Part shown: one piece after another, positions 33,262 to 44,283 of the stretch
How the letters are laid out: each line of letters begins with the position of its first letter
Position numbering within the stretch: the first letter of the stretch is position 1
Assembly: GCA_014526335.1 (NCBI GenBank)
Contig: JACTAT010000014.1
Span: forward strand, 7,965,659 to 8,029,658
Direction of reading: 5' to 3'
DNA: 64,000 nt
DNA from: Chrysaora quinquecirrha
Taxonomy: Eukaryota > Cnidaria > Scyphozoa > Semaeostomeae > Pelagiidae
Program-made: the position numbers and the translations under genes
The notes under the pieces: generated by a model
What the model saw: only the letters and a program-made list of their open reading frames with translations
Database searches by the model: none
What the model was told of the DNA's origin: nothing

Positions 33262-34817
33262 GTGACAGAGGTGGGATAGGTCAGTGTAGCAAAACTAGGG
33301 ATGAACCTGCGATAGTATCCTGCCAATCCTAAAATGGATCGGACCTGGGCTACATTCTGTGGTGTAGCTATTTTGGCGACACACTCTATTTTCGCTGGAT
33401 CTGTGTGAACTCCATTGGCTGACACTACGTGCCCTAAATACAAAACTTTCTCTGCACCAAAACAACATTTACTTGCTTTCACGCGCAAGTTATGGGTGCG
33501 GAAGCGGTCTAGGACCAATCTCAATTTCTCACAATGTTCTTGAATATTTGACGATGGTATGATTATATCGTCAAAATAACATAAACAAGTATCGTCCTGT
33601 AGACCAGAGAGAACGATTTCTATGGCCCTATCAAATGTCGCAGGAGCTCCAGACAAACCGTAGGGAAGCCTAACAAATTCAAATAATCCGTCCGGGGTAA
33701 CAAAAGCGGTTTTCTCCCTGTCCTCGGGGTGCATACTTACCTGCCAATAGCCCTGGCGGAGGTCAAGAGTACTAAATATCCTAGAACCATTTAGGGCATC
33801 TAATAGATCATCTACCCTGGGCAAAGGGTGGGCATCTCGGATAGTTATACTGTTGAGTTTGCGATAATCGACGCAGAATCGATAAGATCCATCCTTTTTC
33901 TTCACGAGAACAATAGGGGATGCCCAGGGACTTTGACTGGGTGTAATGACCCCTTGTTGTAGCATCTCTGAGATCTGTTTGCTCGTCTCTTCACGATACG
34001 CGTATGGCAGACGTCTTGGGTATTGGCGGATGGGTAATGATTGACCTGTATTAATCCTATGCGCTATCACATCTGTATGGCCTAAATCAGGCTGGAAAAC
34101 ATCTCTATACTGCGACAAGGTATCTAATAAAATGCTCTTATCACGCGAGGATAGTGAAGGGCTTAAGGCCGCTTTTAATTCATCCTGAACAGGTTTACTT
34201 TCTGCAGTACTACATACATAATTGCTATCAGAAAAAGGACCCTGTAGGGATTCCGCAAGAGGGCAAAAATCAGCGACTCTCTGGCCCGAAAACATTTCAA
34301 TATCAGAGCTCGCTGTATTCATAATTCGGATCGGAATATCATTACCACTTTTACCTGCATTACACACTGTGTATGCAACCTGTAAGGAAGAATGTAAATT
34401 AGCAGCTGGCCTAGGTGTAATCATACCCACCGTTTCGCAAACACTTCTAGAAACTGAACCAGTAAGGACAACCTCTGCCCTACTTGGGATTAGCACATTA
34501 GAAGACAAAGTCACAGGCACGGGTCCCCTTGATGGGGATTGGGTGAGAATCACGGAGCATGCATCCCTGTCACCCTTGAGAGGAGCATGCGATGCAGCCA
34601 ATTGTCCCGAAACAAATCCCGTGGGAGTAAGTGGAGTACTGCCATGAGATCCTGCCAAGAAATAACAACCCCCCTCAGCTACGATACTAAGGCCATTGCT
34701 AGTCAAAAAGTCCCACCCGAGGATACACTCAAGCGGAGGTTGCAAGTTTGAGCAAACCAAGAAATTACCTATATAGTGGACGGTTTCACCACTTAACAAT
34801 TGTAGGTTAGCCTGCAC
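33262..34817 (-). pseudogene. Truncated Ty3/gypsy pol (protease end and RT)
   Basis: An open minus frame holds a protease C-terminal part (CILGWDFLTSNGLSIV), then a reverse transcriptase: PWASPIVLVKKKDGSYRFCV, LDLRQGYWQ, VRLPYGLSGAPATF, the YFDD active site, and LGLAGYYRRFI. Gag, RNase H, integrase and LTRs are missing. The frame runs into the inverted end of the neighbouring 1.3-kb element, which marks the 3' truncation. It is a different lineage from the element at 49-53 kb. Confidence 0.85.
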
Positions 34818-35061
34818 TACCCCCCGAACGCTTAATGGTCACGCCCTTCAAACTCTCGCAAATACAGGGAAGCACCCTTTTTGCCCCCCCCATGAGTTTT
34901 ACGGCGTTTTTGGACAAATCTTGAGGACCATATTCTAGAAAAGTGGGGCGGTCCAGACCCCCCTTCCATCCCCCTTGGGTACGCCACTGTTATTAACGCA
35001 CGATAATATAACGATATTACAAGCTACGGTAGCTCTTAAATACATAAATACACAATCTAAC
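34818..35061. other. Repeat remnant
   Basis: Ends in GGGTACGCCACTG, resembling hAT-type CAGTGGCGTA termini. A last exon of the CD20-like gene might lie here or further left, but was not identified. Confidence 0.35.
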
Positions 35062-35355
35062 CTGAGATATTGTTTCCTTGTCAACAGAGCTACATCTTGA
35101 GGCGTCAATTTTGTAAGCATAAAATGTTGCTGTGCCAGCAAGTATAATTTCTAGAACCATTAGAGCTACAAATGTTGCATAAATGGCAATTCCAAGTTTT
35201 TTGTCAGGGTATTCACTGCATACAGTGTCTGTATTATAGGAGGAGACACACAATCCTTTCTTGTAGTATTCTATCCCAAGGCCTGCTATTATACTTTCAC
35301 ACAATGCAACGGAGGCACCAACAACTGCGAACGAAAGAATCATTGGGAACAGTTC
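35062..35355 (-). CDS. CD20-like copy 1, TM3-TM4 exon
   Basis: Acceptor TTCTTGCAG before 35355; donor CAG|GTTAGA after 35062. 98 codons, open. Confidence 0.7.
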
Positions 35356-36804
35356 CTGCAAGAAAATGTAAGACCATTAGTTTAACCATGCGTAGGGGGT
35401 GTAACTACTAGGTTTGGTGTTGGTAATGGATAATGGTAAGCTAAGGATTCTTTGCCAAAACAAATTAACCTCTGCACAAGGTCCGGCCAAACATTGCCAC
35501 TACTTTCCACTACTTTTTACGGTACTTTCCACTACCGTAAATGACGGAATCAGCACCCGGGGCACTTAATTAAATCTTCAACCTTTAGATGGGGCACTTA
35601 TTCAGCAGGGGCAATTATTCAAGCATGGGCGCTTATTAAATCTTCATATCAACATCAAATACATTCACTGTAAATAATAACTACCCCTAGTATGTTTATT
35701 TAATTTCGCTAGTTTCAAAAAGCGCCCCTTCAGATTACTGAATGACAAAATAACCGCCCCTTTTGTTTTAGGGGATGGTTATTCGGGCAAGGGCACTTAT
35801 TGAAAAAATACTCTTATACCGCGGTGCTTATTCGGCAGGGGCGGTTATTCGGCAGGGGGTGCTTATTGAAAAAATACTCTTATACCGGGGTGCTTATTCG
35901 GCAGGGGCGGTTATTCAGCAGGGGCGGCTAATTCCGTCATTTACGATACTGTAACTCTCAGGCTACACCCTTGTCACCCTGGGGTAATGGAGTGGTATAT
36001 CCCCACAAAATAGCGAGATCTCCCTGTTTATACAGTACCCACTAGCCTGCGTGCAGACTTTACTGGTAACTGCGGAGGAGAGGGGAATAGTCTCCAGGCT
36101 AAGTACCCACATAAGATAGCAAAATATAAAGTTATAGCTATTCAAAACTTAATTTGCTCACCGTATCATCTTTTCTTTGTCGTAACTGCACCAAGCAAGA
36201 ACTACAACAGATAACAATTGTTTCAAAATGAAACATGCCATTATCTGTTAACCCCGGTATTTCATATGGGTCATATGGGATATGACAGATGATAGAAATA
36301 GTTATACAAATGTGTATACAGACTCGTGTCTTTAAACTGAGCGTGGCAGGATTTTGACGGGGCTTGCTCGAGAGGGGCATATTTGAAATTTAACACATAG
36401 AGGGGGGCTTTTTCGAAAGAGGGTTTATTCATAAATGAGTACTTGACGTTTTGTTATGGTTCTCATCCTATCGAATATTAGAATTGTACAGTAAGCAGGG
36501 AATCGTTCAAGTCAAAAACGTAGCATTTGTAGTAAAGAAACAATCAGTCTACGAAAAAGCCTACCAAAAATCCGATCAGTATTCCAGAGCCAAATTTGTT
36601 CGCCCAGAAATGAAGTTTCACATATTCGGCAATACCAAAAAAAATACATATGAATCCAAGAGCCATTTGCATCAGTGAAACCATTGCTATCCATCTGGCA
36701 TGCTGCGTCTGAAGAACATGACTAAATCGTTTCCATTGTATAGGTGGCAACACGGTTTCTTGTACCGTTGTGCTTATACCACTATCTTTTGAATATTCTT
36801 GCAT
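35062..36804 (-). CDS. CD20/MS4A-like four-TM gene, copy 1
   Basis: Two exons recognised: 36565-36804 and 35062-35355. The first starts MQEYSKDSGISTTVQETVLP and reaches TM1 (WIAMVSLMQMALGFICIFFG) and the start of TM2 (FGSGILIGFLV). The second has TM3 (MILSFAVVGASVALCESIIA), a short loop with two cysteines (CVSSYNTDTVC) and TM4 (IAIYATFVALMVLEIILAG). Four TM segments with a cysteine loop between TM3 and TM4 fit the MS4A/CD20-like group, small plasma-membrane proteins. The family call is by topology and feel, not by a strict motif. A short middle exon (perhaps near 36150-36240) and the C-terminal exon are missing from my model. Confidence 0.6.
35524..35952. mobile_element. MITE with CGTAAATGACGGAAT ends
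   Basis: Left CCGTAAATGACGGAATCAGC and right GCTAATTCCGTCATTTACG are inverted. The interior is short repeats of GCTTATTCGGCAGGGGCGG. It lies in the intron of CD20-like copy 1. Confidence 0.85.
36565..36804 (-). CDS. CD20-like copy 1, first coding exon
   Basis: ATG at 36804. Donor probably TTTTTG|GTAGGC at 36564, since the same GTAGGC occurs at the matching place in copy 2. A later GTAGAC is possible. Confidence 0.6.
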
Positions 36805-37078
36805 TTTATAAGTAAGTTGCTCCCAAAAAAAAAAATGCGTAGTAATTTAGTAATTTGTAGAAAATTCTCAGCGAGTTTTTCCTCTCTTCAATCGTGCAAA
36901 AATTTGCAATCTGACTTGAAATGCTTTGGATCACGTTCTTATGCACTATACAAGGAATTAGAAGCGGGGGTGGCCTGCGTCTATGCTAAAACTATTGATT
37001 CCTCGTGTAAAACGGCGAGAAAGACAGCACGCTTGCTAAAGCGGGGGTGGGAAGAGGCTTTCGAATTGCCTAAATAAC
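36805..37078 (-). promoter_or_regulatory. Conserved upstream region, CD20-like copy 1
   Basis: 270 bp before the start codon match 41930-42225 upstream of copy 2 (shared blocks include TTTGCAATCTGACTTGAAAT and AAAGCGGGGGTGGGAAG). It therefore probably holds the 5' UTR and promoter. No specific factor site is claimed, and the plus-strand open frame here is not supported as a gene. Confidence 0.4.
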
Positions 37079-37105
37079 GAGACTTACTCCAAGTCTATTC
37101 TCAAA

Positions 37106-37212
37106 GTCCTTCTCTAAAGGTCCTCCATTCCGTAGAAACAAAGGAGAATGCGAGAGGAATATTTCTCTCGCACTCTACTGTGTTTCCACGGAATGGTGGA
37201 CCTTTGGAGAAG
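37106..37212. mobile_element. Hairpin MITE (about 50-bp arms)
   Basis: Imperfect inverted arms starting CTTCTCTAAAGGTCC and ending GGACCTTTGGAGAAGG, loop GAATATTT. A half copy is at 55628-55680 (CACGGAATGGCGGACCTTTG). Confidence 0.75.
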
Positions 37213-38047
37213 GATACTAAAGCCTCATTTTCATTCAAGTTATCTGAGCGAGCAGGCAGGAAAATTAAGTCAATGAAGTAGACTGACGGCATACGATGGA
37301 TTCAGCCCATTCCAGCCAATGATATATATCATAGATCCCATCCAAAATGGCCCAAAAACTGCCGCTGCCTCGCTTTCATTGCGGCCCCACATCTCGGGAT
37401 TTTATTTTTCATGATGTTGTCCGAAACAAAACACTGGAGAACTGAACAAATATTTTTTACGTAGGCCACTCTACTCCACAGTCCTCAATTTTAATGCATG
37501 CATATTTTCAATGAAATTTTCTACGTAATTGTCTGGGGGGTTTGTACGGTTATGTACCAGTCACAGCTGTCAGGTGTAGCAAACATATACCAACCCAACT
37601 TCACTCCTTTGATTCTTGATCCGCATCTGGGTTTAAAGGGGTTTAAATACCACCTTAGTCATTTGTTTCAGTCTTTTTCTGACGCTAACACAGCATTGTA
37701 ACCCTTCATATCAAAGCAGTAATTTCTTCAAAACTTGAATTAATATCATTTGAAGAGTTTTTTTCAAACAACGAGGGCCAAGTCCTGCAACAAAGACTCC
37801 TCATTAAAATGTTTTATGTGGTTCAGAACCACCTTGAAATTTCCTGACATCTTTATGCAAAATAGTGGTCACTCATGGCAATTTTTATGACACCAGCTTC
37901 AACGATGTTGTTGGTATTGTTAACTGCAATGTGTTTGATTAATGTCGAGGTATGAATCGTCTCCTATGAATGGTCTAGTTGGCTCTGTAATCAATTGCTT
38001 TAAGTAAGTACCACGCAAGTACCATACATATACATAAATAGCTATAC
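37213..38047. other. No gene seen
   Basis: No exon or clear repeat between the hairpin and the hAT-like element. Confidence 0.4.
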
Positions 38048-38805
38048 CCCAGGGGGACTTAGTACTTTAAGGTGACGTACCCGTTGGAAAATGCCACAAA
38101 ACCCAAAACCCTTAGCAGTAGTAGACAATAGCCTAAGCGGTAGTGCCTTATGGTAGTAACTTTTCCATAAGGCACAAAAAACCATACAATGATTGTTCCA
38201 TCAAAAATAATACTACTGTATAATAAATATAAAGGAAAAATGTTGTGATTTTGTGACTTTCTGGTTGCTAATTGCCAATCTTTCCAGCTTAACATATTGT
38301 ATTACTCGGTATTACACAATGACTTTGTGACGTCATTCCATTGTGTTCGAAAAATGCGGGGCTCCAGTCACCTTAGATGGAGTATCGAAATATATTTGCA
38401 CCATATACTCTAATTGTTGAATCTGCTTCTGCTACTTTCAGAGAAACTGCCTAGAAACTGCCGAGTCTAATTTGTTTAATTATTAGCGAGAAAAGAAGAC
38501 TAAGTTGTCTTTGCTTAAAAGTCTTTCACATTTAATTAGGTATAGCTTCTTGGTAGCTGCTTGTTCCCTTGTTGGTGGGATTGAGTGATTTGTCTCTTGA
38601 AATTATTGTAACAATCCTTCTAATCATATATCAATCAATAGGGCTTTATAAATATCCAAACCGGTGATTATAACAATTTTCATTCCCTTAGTGGCAGTAA
38701 ATTGAAAATTTTCCTACCCTTAGCGGTATTAAAATGCAGAATTCCGAACCCTAAATTTTCCGACGGGTACGTCACCTTGAACCACCAAGTCCCCTCCCCC
38801 CTGGG
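38048..38805. mobile_element. hAT-type element, 758 bp, 8-bp TSD
   Basis: TSD AGCTATAC at 38040-38047 and 38806-38813. Inverted ends CCCAGGGGGACTTAGTAC / CCACCAAGTCCCC...CTGGG, with AAGGTGACGTACCCGT inside both. No transposase. Confidence 0.88.
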
Positions 38806-38813
38806 AGCTATAC

Positions 38814-39536
38814 AAACTAGCCGTTGATACAAATGAATATATACAATATGCTTTACGTGATTAAGTATTATATGGTCTAAGTAACAATCAGTATTTCTTC
38901 GAAGCAAATCGCAGCTTACCAAAATCCTAGATGGAACAGTTTGGCGGTCTATTCCATACAATGATGATGAAGGGTTTGGCTTTGGCTTGGCTTGGTGTAA
39001 TTTCCATGCGTTGTTTGCGTCCCCTTAGAGTTGACCTGTGGATGGAAATTGCAGATGAAATTCTGTGACAGTCGCTGTTGGGTGTGTGTCTTGCCTTGGG
39101 TAAGGCGCATTCATTTTCTACAGAAAACCTCACCTCCAATTCCTAGCCCTTTTCGATACAAAAATGTATTCGTATCTGGTAGCCGGGTATGTTTATCTTG
39201 ACATGTTGGACGCTCAAACGCAATCATATAAGAAGTTTAGTGAGAAGATGGGCGAAACGAAAATGCGAAGTTTTTCTCATCACAGTTTGCTTCAAATATA
39301 CTCTAAATAAAAAGGGTCGCAATCATTGCATGAAACACTAAAGAAGTGGGTCTAAAATGATATTATCTGAGTGTGTTAACAAAATGCATATCGAAACCTT
39401 AGAAATGGGGATTTCTGGATGAGATGGGCAATTAGAAGCGGGAAAAATGGAAAGCAAAGGTGAGTAGGTTTGACTGGTGCATGTCCCTATACATTTGAGG
39501 GGCAAGTACCCCCCAAAGATAGATACAGAATCTTAC
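38814..39536. other. No gene seen; downstream of CD20-like copy 2
   Basis: The C-terminal exon of copy 2 is expected here or further left, but no exon with good borders was found. Confidence 0.35.
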
Positions 39537-41921
39537 CTGAGATGCTGTTGCTGTGTCATCAGGGATAAATATTAAGGCATAGACCATTGTTGTAACAGTA
39601 AATATCAATTCTTGAGCCATTAGAGCTATCAATGTTGCATATATTGCAATTCCAACTGTTTTGTTAGGGTATTCACTGCATACAATGTTCTTTCACGTTC
39701 CATAAGTATCACTGCACAATCCTGTCTTGTAGTATTTAATCCCAAATGTGGCAATCACAATTTCTCCCAATGATGCGATGCCAGAGATTAATGAAAATAT
39801 TAAGATCATGTTGGTTATGGCCTGAAAAAATCTGAGTTACAGTAATAAGAAGTTTGGGCGTATGGAAGAGCATATGTAGATTACTCAAGAATAATTTAGT
39901 GGCACCAACAGGAGGGCAGCTGGGGGCTCATATGCTGTAAAATTAGTACAATATATGACATGCACTTCAATCTTGCATCTTGAATCTCTCAACTGGGGTG
40001 CGCGCGACATTTTCCTGGAAATTGGCCGACATCATGATTCAGGGACTCTCTTCTAAGCTTCTAACGTGGATTCGAGTCGCTTTAGGGAGCTAGTCTATTG
40101 CAGCAAATATTGCTTCAAAATCATGTTTAGTCGGAGGAAAGACTTGAGTCCCAGCTTATCTGCTCTAGGAGGCATTGCACTAACTACTTTCCGTTTAGTG
40201 AGGTGAGTTGCTTGCATCTTGCTTCCTGGTTTCTGCAGAATCCTTTTCTCTCTTTTTTCCATTACACGTGAATTTGAACGACAAGTTGCTTGTCACACTA
40301 CCTCTTTTTAAGCGACTGCAATCCCGGTCGTTGCACTCGTACAGAGTTCACTTGCTCAAGATGTCTGCCATCTTCCAGAAAAATGTCGCACCGCCCCAGA
40401 CCTCTTCGAAAAGGTCAATTGTGGATTCGAATACCGTTTGATAAATTTAAAAAACCAGGTTAATCCCTGCTCCAAAATCAAACCATCACATCCCAAATTC
40501 AGTTATGCCAAGGTCCTCCACGATACACGCTTTTTCTTTCATCAAGAACCACTTTATAAGGAACCTAAATGTACAAGGCCCAAAAATTTTAAAAAGAGAA
40601 AATCATTATGGAGCTTTTCAATTTTGAATATTTTTATCACTGCAAACAATCAAGAATACGAAGCCGGTTCCATCCATTTGCAGTTGAAAATCGCAATAAT
40701 TGTACGTTACGCCTGTATCAAATGTTTCCTTGAGTAGTCTCGAGCTTTGCTTACATGTAAGTGTCTCTCTATTATTGTTATGGCACTGAATGTGCAGTCA
40801 AAATTAAGGAAATTTTAAGGAACTTTTGGAACTACAATTGCCTCAAAAGAGGTCCAAAAATAAGGAACTTTAACAACTAGACCTTTAGGTAGGTTCCTTA
40901 TAAAAAAGCGTGCACGTTGTGCTGAACAACCTTTAACAATCATTAAGTCATGTACAGCGAAATGTTTGGAGCGTTTGGTAGAAGCTTAATGAATTGAAAA
41001 ATACTTTGCCTACCAAACCATCGTAGTCGTTATTTCTTGTTCTTCTTGCGGTGAAATAACAAATAATGGCATCAAACAAGAACTACAACGAAGAAAAGTT
41101 TTTGTAAGAGGAATTCTCAGCGGGTCACTTCATTTCACTGTATAGCTGCATACATAAAGATACTTACTTGCTTACTTATCGCTTGGAGGGGCGTAAATGT
41201 TATATTGTCCGGCGGGGATATGCTGTGTCTCAGAGTATCGTTTTACCTGTTTTTACTGGTGTCGGGTATCTAACTGGGTCATTTTGTTTTGGCAGTTTGT
41301 TAGACGGGTACATTTCTTCTAGAGCGGGTTATAATTTCAGTAACCGGCTCTTTTGGGGTTATGGAAGTCAGCGAGTTACTATTTCAGTTAAGTAACACTC
41401 GGTTCCTTTATTGACCATCACCTGAAGGCGGATATGCTTTTACCAGATTTCTCCTAGGATAAGGGAAACATTTGGTAGGCACATCCCCGTACAAAATGTC
41501 GAAAGTGATACCCGATCCACCTAATAAGGAGATGAATGTCTGAAAACGGTACCCCGAGCAGCAGGTCCCATAGAAAAAATATGATACCCCTGGATCTGAT
41601 CTAATGTTAGAAGCGCAGTAGGTAGCAAATCATTCAAATTGAAAAGATATAGTGTGTAATAAAACAGAGAACAAATATGCCTACAACAAATCCGACAAGT
41701 ATTCCGGAGCCAAAATTTTTCGCCCAGAAATGAAGTTTCACATATTCGGCAATACCAAGAAAAATACATATGAATCCAAGAGCCATTTGCATCAATGAAA
41801 CCATTGTTATCCGCCTTGCATGATGTGTCTGTAGAACATCATTAGATGGTCTTCTTTGTATAGCTGGCAAAACGGCTTGTGGTACCGTTGTGCTTATACC
41901 ATCTTTTGAACTTACTTGCAT
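39537..41921 (-). pseudogene. CD20/MS4A-like four-TM gene, copy 2, in-frame stop
   Basis: Exons 41685-41921 and 39537-39821 parallel copy 1. The first reads MQVSSKDGISTTVPQAVLPA, TM1 (ITMVSLMQMALGFICIFLG) and the start of TM2 (FGSGILVGFVV). The second has TM3 (MILIFSLISGIASLGEIVIA), the cysteine loop and TM4 (ALMAQELIFTVTTMVYAL). In the loop, after TYGT and before KNIVCSEYPNK, there is a TGA codon (about 39690) where copy 1 has none, plus a few extra bases. Either this copy is inactivated or the base call is wrong. The downstream intron carries a family-5 MITE. I prefer pseudogene because the stop lies before TM4. Confidence 0.55.
40526..40912. mobile_element. MITE family 5, third copy, older
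   Basis: Same orientation as 16733-17137 but more diverged; the right TA has become CA and the terminal T-run is broken. It lies in the CD20-like copy 2 intron. Confidence 0.8.
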
Positions 41922-41929
41922 TTTATAAG

Positions 41930-42225
41930 TACTGTAAGTTGGTCTCAAGGAACAAATTTCGCAGTTATTTGCAGCAATTTCTCAGCGAGTTCTTCCTCTG
42001 CTTCAATCATCCACAAATTTGCAATCTGACTTGAAATGCTTTGGATCACGTTCTTACGCATTGCACAAGGAATTACAAATGGAGGTGGCCTGCGTCAGAC
42101 AATAGTTTATATGTTCAAACTATTCTTACATTAAACATTAATTCCTCTTAAGAAACAGCAAGAAAGGCAGCACGCATGCGTTCTAAAGCGGGGGTGGGAA
42201 GCGGCTTTCCAATTGCCTAAATAAT
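41930..42225 (-). promoter_or_regulatory. Conserved upstream region, CD20-like copy 2
   Basis: Matches 36805-37078 with one 50-bp insertion near 42110. Conservation only upstream and in exons, with diverged introns, suggests function or recent duplication. Confidence 0.35.
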
Positions 42226-43199
42226 TGATTTTATTCGTATGTATTTATTTATTCGTATTTATTCGCAATAAAACTAGTCAAGCATAGAATTTTTGAAAGA
42301 ACAAAAGTTTACGGTCTTTTCTCGAATGGGGAAGCGGCGGGTAGGAAATAATTGCGAAATCTATACTTTATACCTTGTATGGTATGGTACATTGTGTGGT
42401 GTTAGTTTTACAATAGTGACAAGTACATTAAATCACAATTACAAGTACATTAAACAAGTTAATTAAACTTAATTCACACTAACACTAACATAAAGCAACT
42501 TAACAGATTCCATCAAAGGACATTTTTCGCTATCTGAGGTGAAAAGTTTCCTACGTAGATTTCAGTACTGGAGTTTCTTAAATTTTTGGCCATTCGGGAG
42601 TCTGGACTTCTTATAAAGAGTTTCTTACAAAAAAAATACGTTACAAAAGGAGCTTGTGCGTTTTTTACTAAGAAACCATGTTTTTATCAAACTGTTGTAT
42701 GTACATATTTAAAACCTATATACAAGAAATCAGCATTTTCTTGAACACTTTTTCTCGTCCGTATTTCCAAAAGGAGCTGTTTGACATTTTTGCTAAAAAG
42801 AAAGGGTCTTATTTGAGGAAGGGGGGCAACTAGAACGGGCGCACGCCTCTCAGAGAAAGCTCGAAGAAATGGATTATGATATCCCTCCCCTCTACTGCAC
42901 ATCTGCAACAGCTTTTTAATACCCTATATGGGGCAGCATCCGCCGGCTGTTGGACAAGTCAAAAGGAGCCAATAGATTTAACTTTTAGCAAACATTTTAA
43001 CACAAACTCACAGAAAAAGTCCCAAAATCACTTCGTGCTGGTGTGGTGCACGGGAAGCCAGGACAGAAAAGAAAATTTATCACTTCTGCGAAGAATTTGG
43101 AAGTCTTGCAAGAGTTATATCGAGTGTGACCTGACTTGGGGGGATGTGACGTGAGGGAATGAAATTTCAAAATTCTCGACACCTAGGGTCTATTTCACG
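42226..43199. other. No gene; family-6 MITE end
   Basis: 42550-42645 is a MITE family-6 right end (GGAGTTTCTTAAATTTTTGG ... TTTCTTACAAAAAAAATACG). Otherwise no exon seen. Confidence 0.45.
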
Positions 43200-43204
43200 A
43201 CCAG

Positions 43205-43350
43205 TAACATTCAATTCAATTCAATCCAATTCAAATTTATTTGTAAAATACAAGTTTAGAAAAGAAAAGTTAAGTATAAAAATACTTGTATTCTACGCGA
43301 CCCAAGAGAAGCAAGCAAAACTTATCTAAGCTTGGGCCGCTAAATTAAAG
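43205..43350 (-). repeat. Possible LINE/SINE 3' tail
   Basis: Plus-strand (ATTCA)n near 43208-43232 followed by unique sequence looks like the pentamer tail of a minus-strand retroposon. No coding part remains. Confidence 0.35.
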
Positions 43351-43985
43351 TTTTAAAAGTAACATCAGCATCAATTGATATAACCAGACTGAATGCAAAG
43401 TCAAGAATAACGTTGGCAGCAGGCTCCTTGATTGGTAGCCCCACTACGAACGGGCAAAGACCAGGGTGAACGGGGCTGAAAACAAGAATCGTGTTCATGT
43501 CACCAAAAATCACATCTATATTTCCTTTGTTGACTGGAAAACACCCCGGACTGATGATACCCCTACACGTTACCGATGATAACCCTCCACGGTACTGATG
43601 ACAATCCTCCACGATACTTCGCATTCTCCACTGTACTGATGCCCTGAGTTTCCTAAGCAAGGAAATAACGCGCCTTTCAGGATTCTGAGGAAGAAAACTG
43701 GACTATCAGCAAGATCAGTCCACAAATCTAAGCAAAATGTATTCAAATTAGAGAAAAAACATACATGAATACTGTTAAAATACAAGCAATGCAGACAATG
43801 CGTAAAAAAAGCTATACAAACAGTAACAGCAGCACCAATAAATATTGCAGGTCCAAAGTGTTGGGAATAGGATCAAGACATTACGACAGCAAAAGTGAAA
43901 TAGGCTTAGGAATCTGTTAGCTCTCTGGCATCCTCTCTGTTCTTGAAAATACTTGAAAAAACAATTGATAAATGGCACCCCCGAT
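43340..43985. repeat. Segmental duplicate downstream of gene B
   Basis: Matches 60840-61640 downstream of gene D (shared blocks such as TACTGTTAAAATACAAGCAA and CCAATAAATATTGCAGGTCC). It includes a short version of the GTGGAGG minisatellite at 43552-43650. Confidence 0.85.
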
Positions 43986-44089
43986 GGGACCTAGGATGTT
44001 TCTAATCTAGTTGTAGAGCTTTCTGACCTGAAAATCAGGTGCATGTGCATTGCGTAAGAATACAGTACAAATATCAAGCGAAAAATTAA

Positions 44090-44283
44090 TCATTCCTTGG
44101 TATCGTAAAAATTGTTACGTGCACCGAGTTCCATCTGTGTTGGCGATGCCTTTTCCTGTGGATTATATGGGACTTCCAAATTCTTGCTGCTTGTTTTGCG
44201 TCGATGAAATACGAACAGCAGGATAAGTATCAAAAGTATTACCCCAATGACCACGATTGGTACGGCTATTTTCACAGCTTTGT
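44090..44283 (-). CDS. Gene B TM and cytoplasmic tail exon
   Basis: After CTTTCAG the exon reads NKAVKIAVPIVVIGVILLIL and ILLFVFHRRK: one TM and a basic stop-transfer. The tail contains KNLEVPYNPQEKASP and ends ARNNFYDTKE at a stop at 44090. NNFY is an NxxY-type motif, the kind bound by PTB domains. D has NNVY and the chimera NDIY. Confidence 0.85.

Noticed and set aside
36799..37077. 92-residue plus-strand frame upstream of CD20-like copy 1
   Set aside because: The matching region of copy 2 has indels that break the frame, so conservation is not at the protein level.
41168..41395. 75-residue plus-strand frame rich in Gly, Tyr and Phe
   Set aside because: It looks unusual in base composition, and I considered a mitochondrial insert, but no known protein is recognisable and it has no paralogue next to copy 1.
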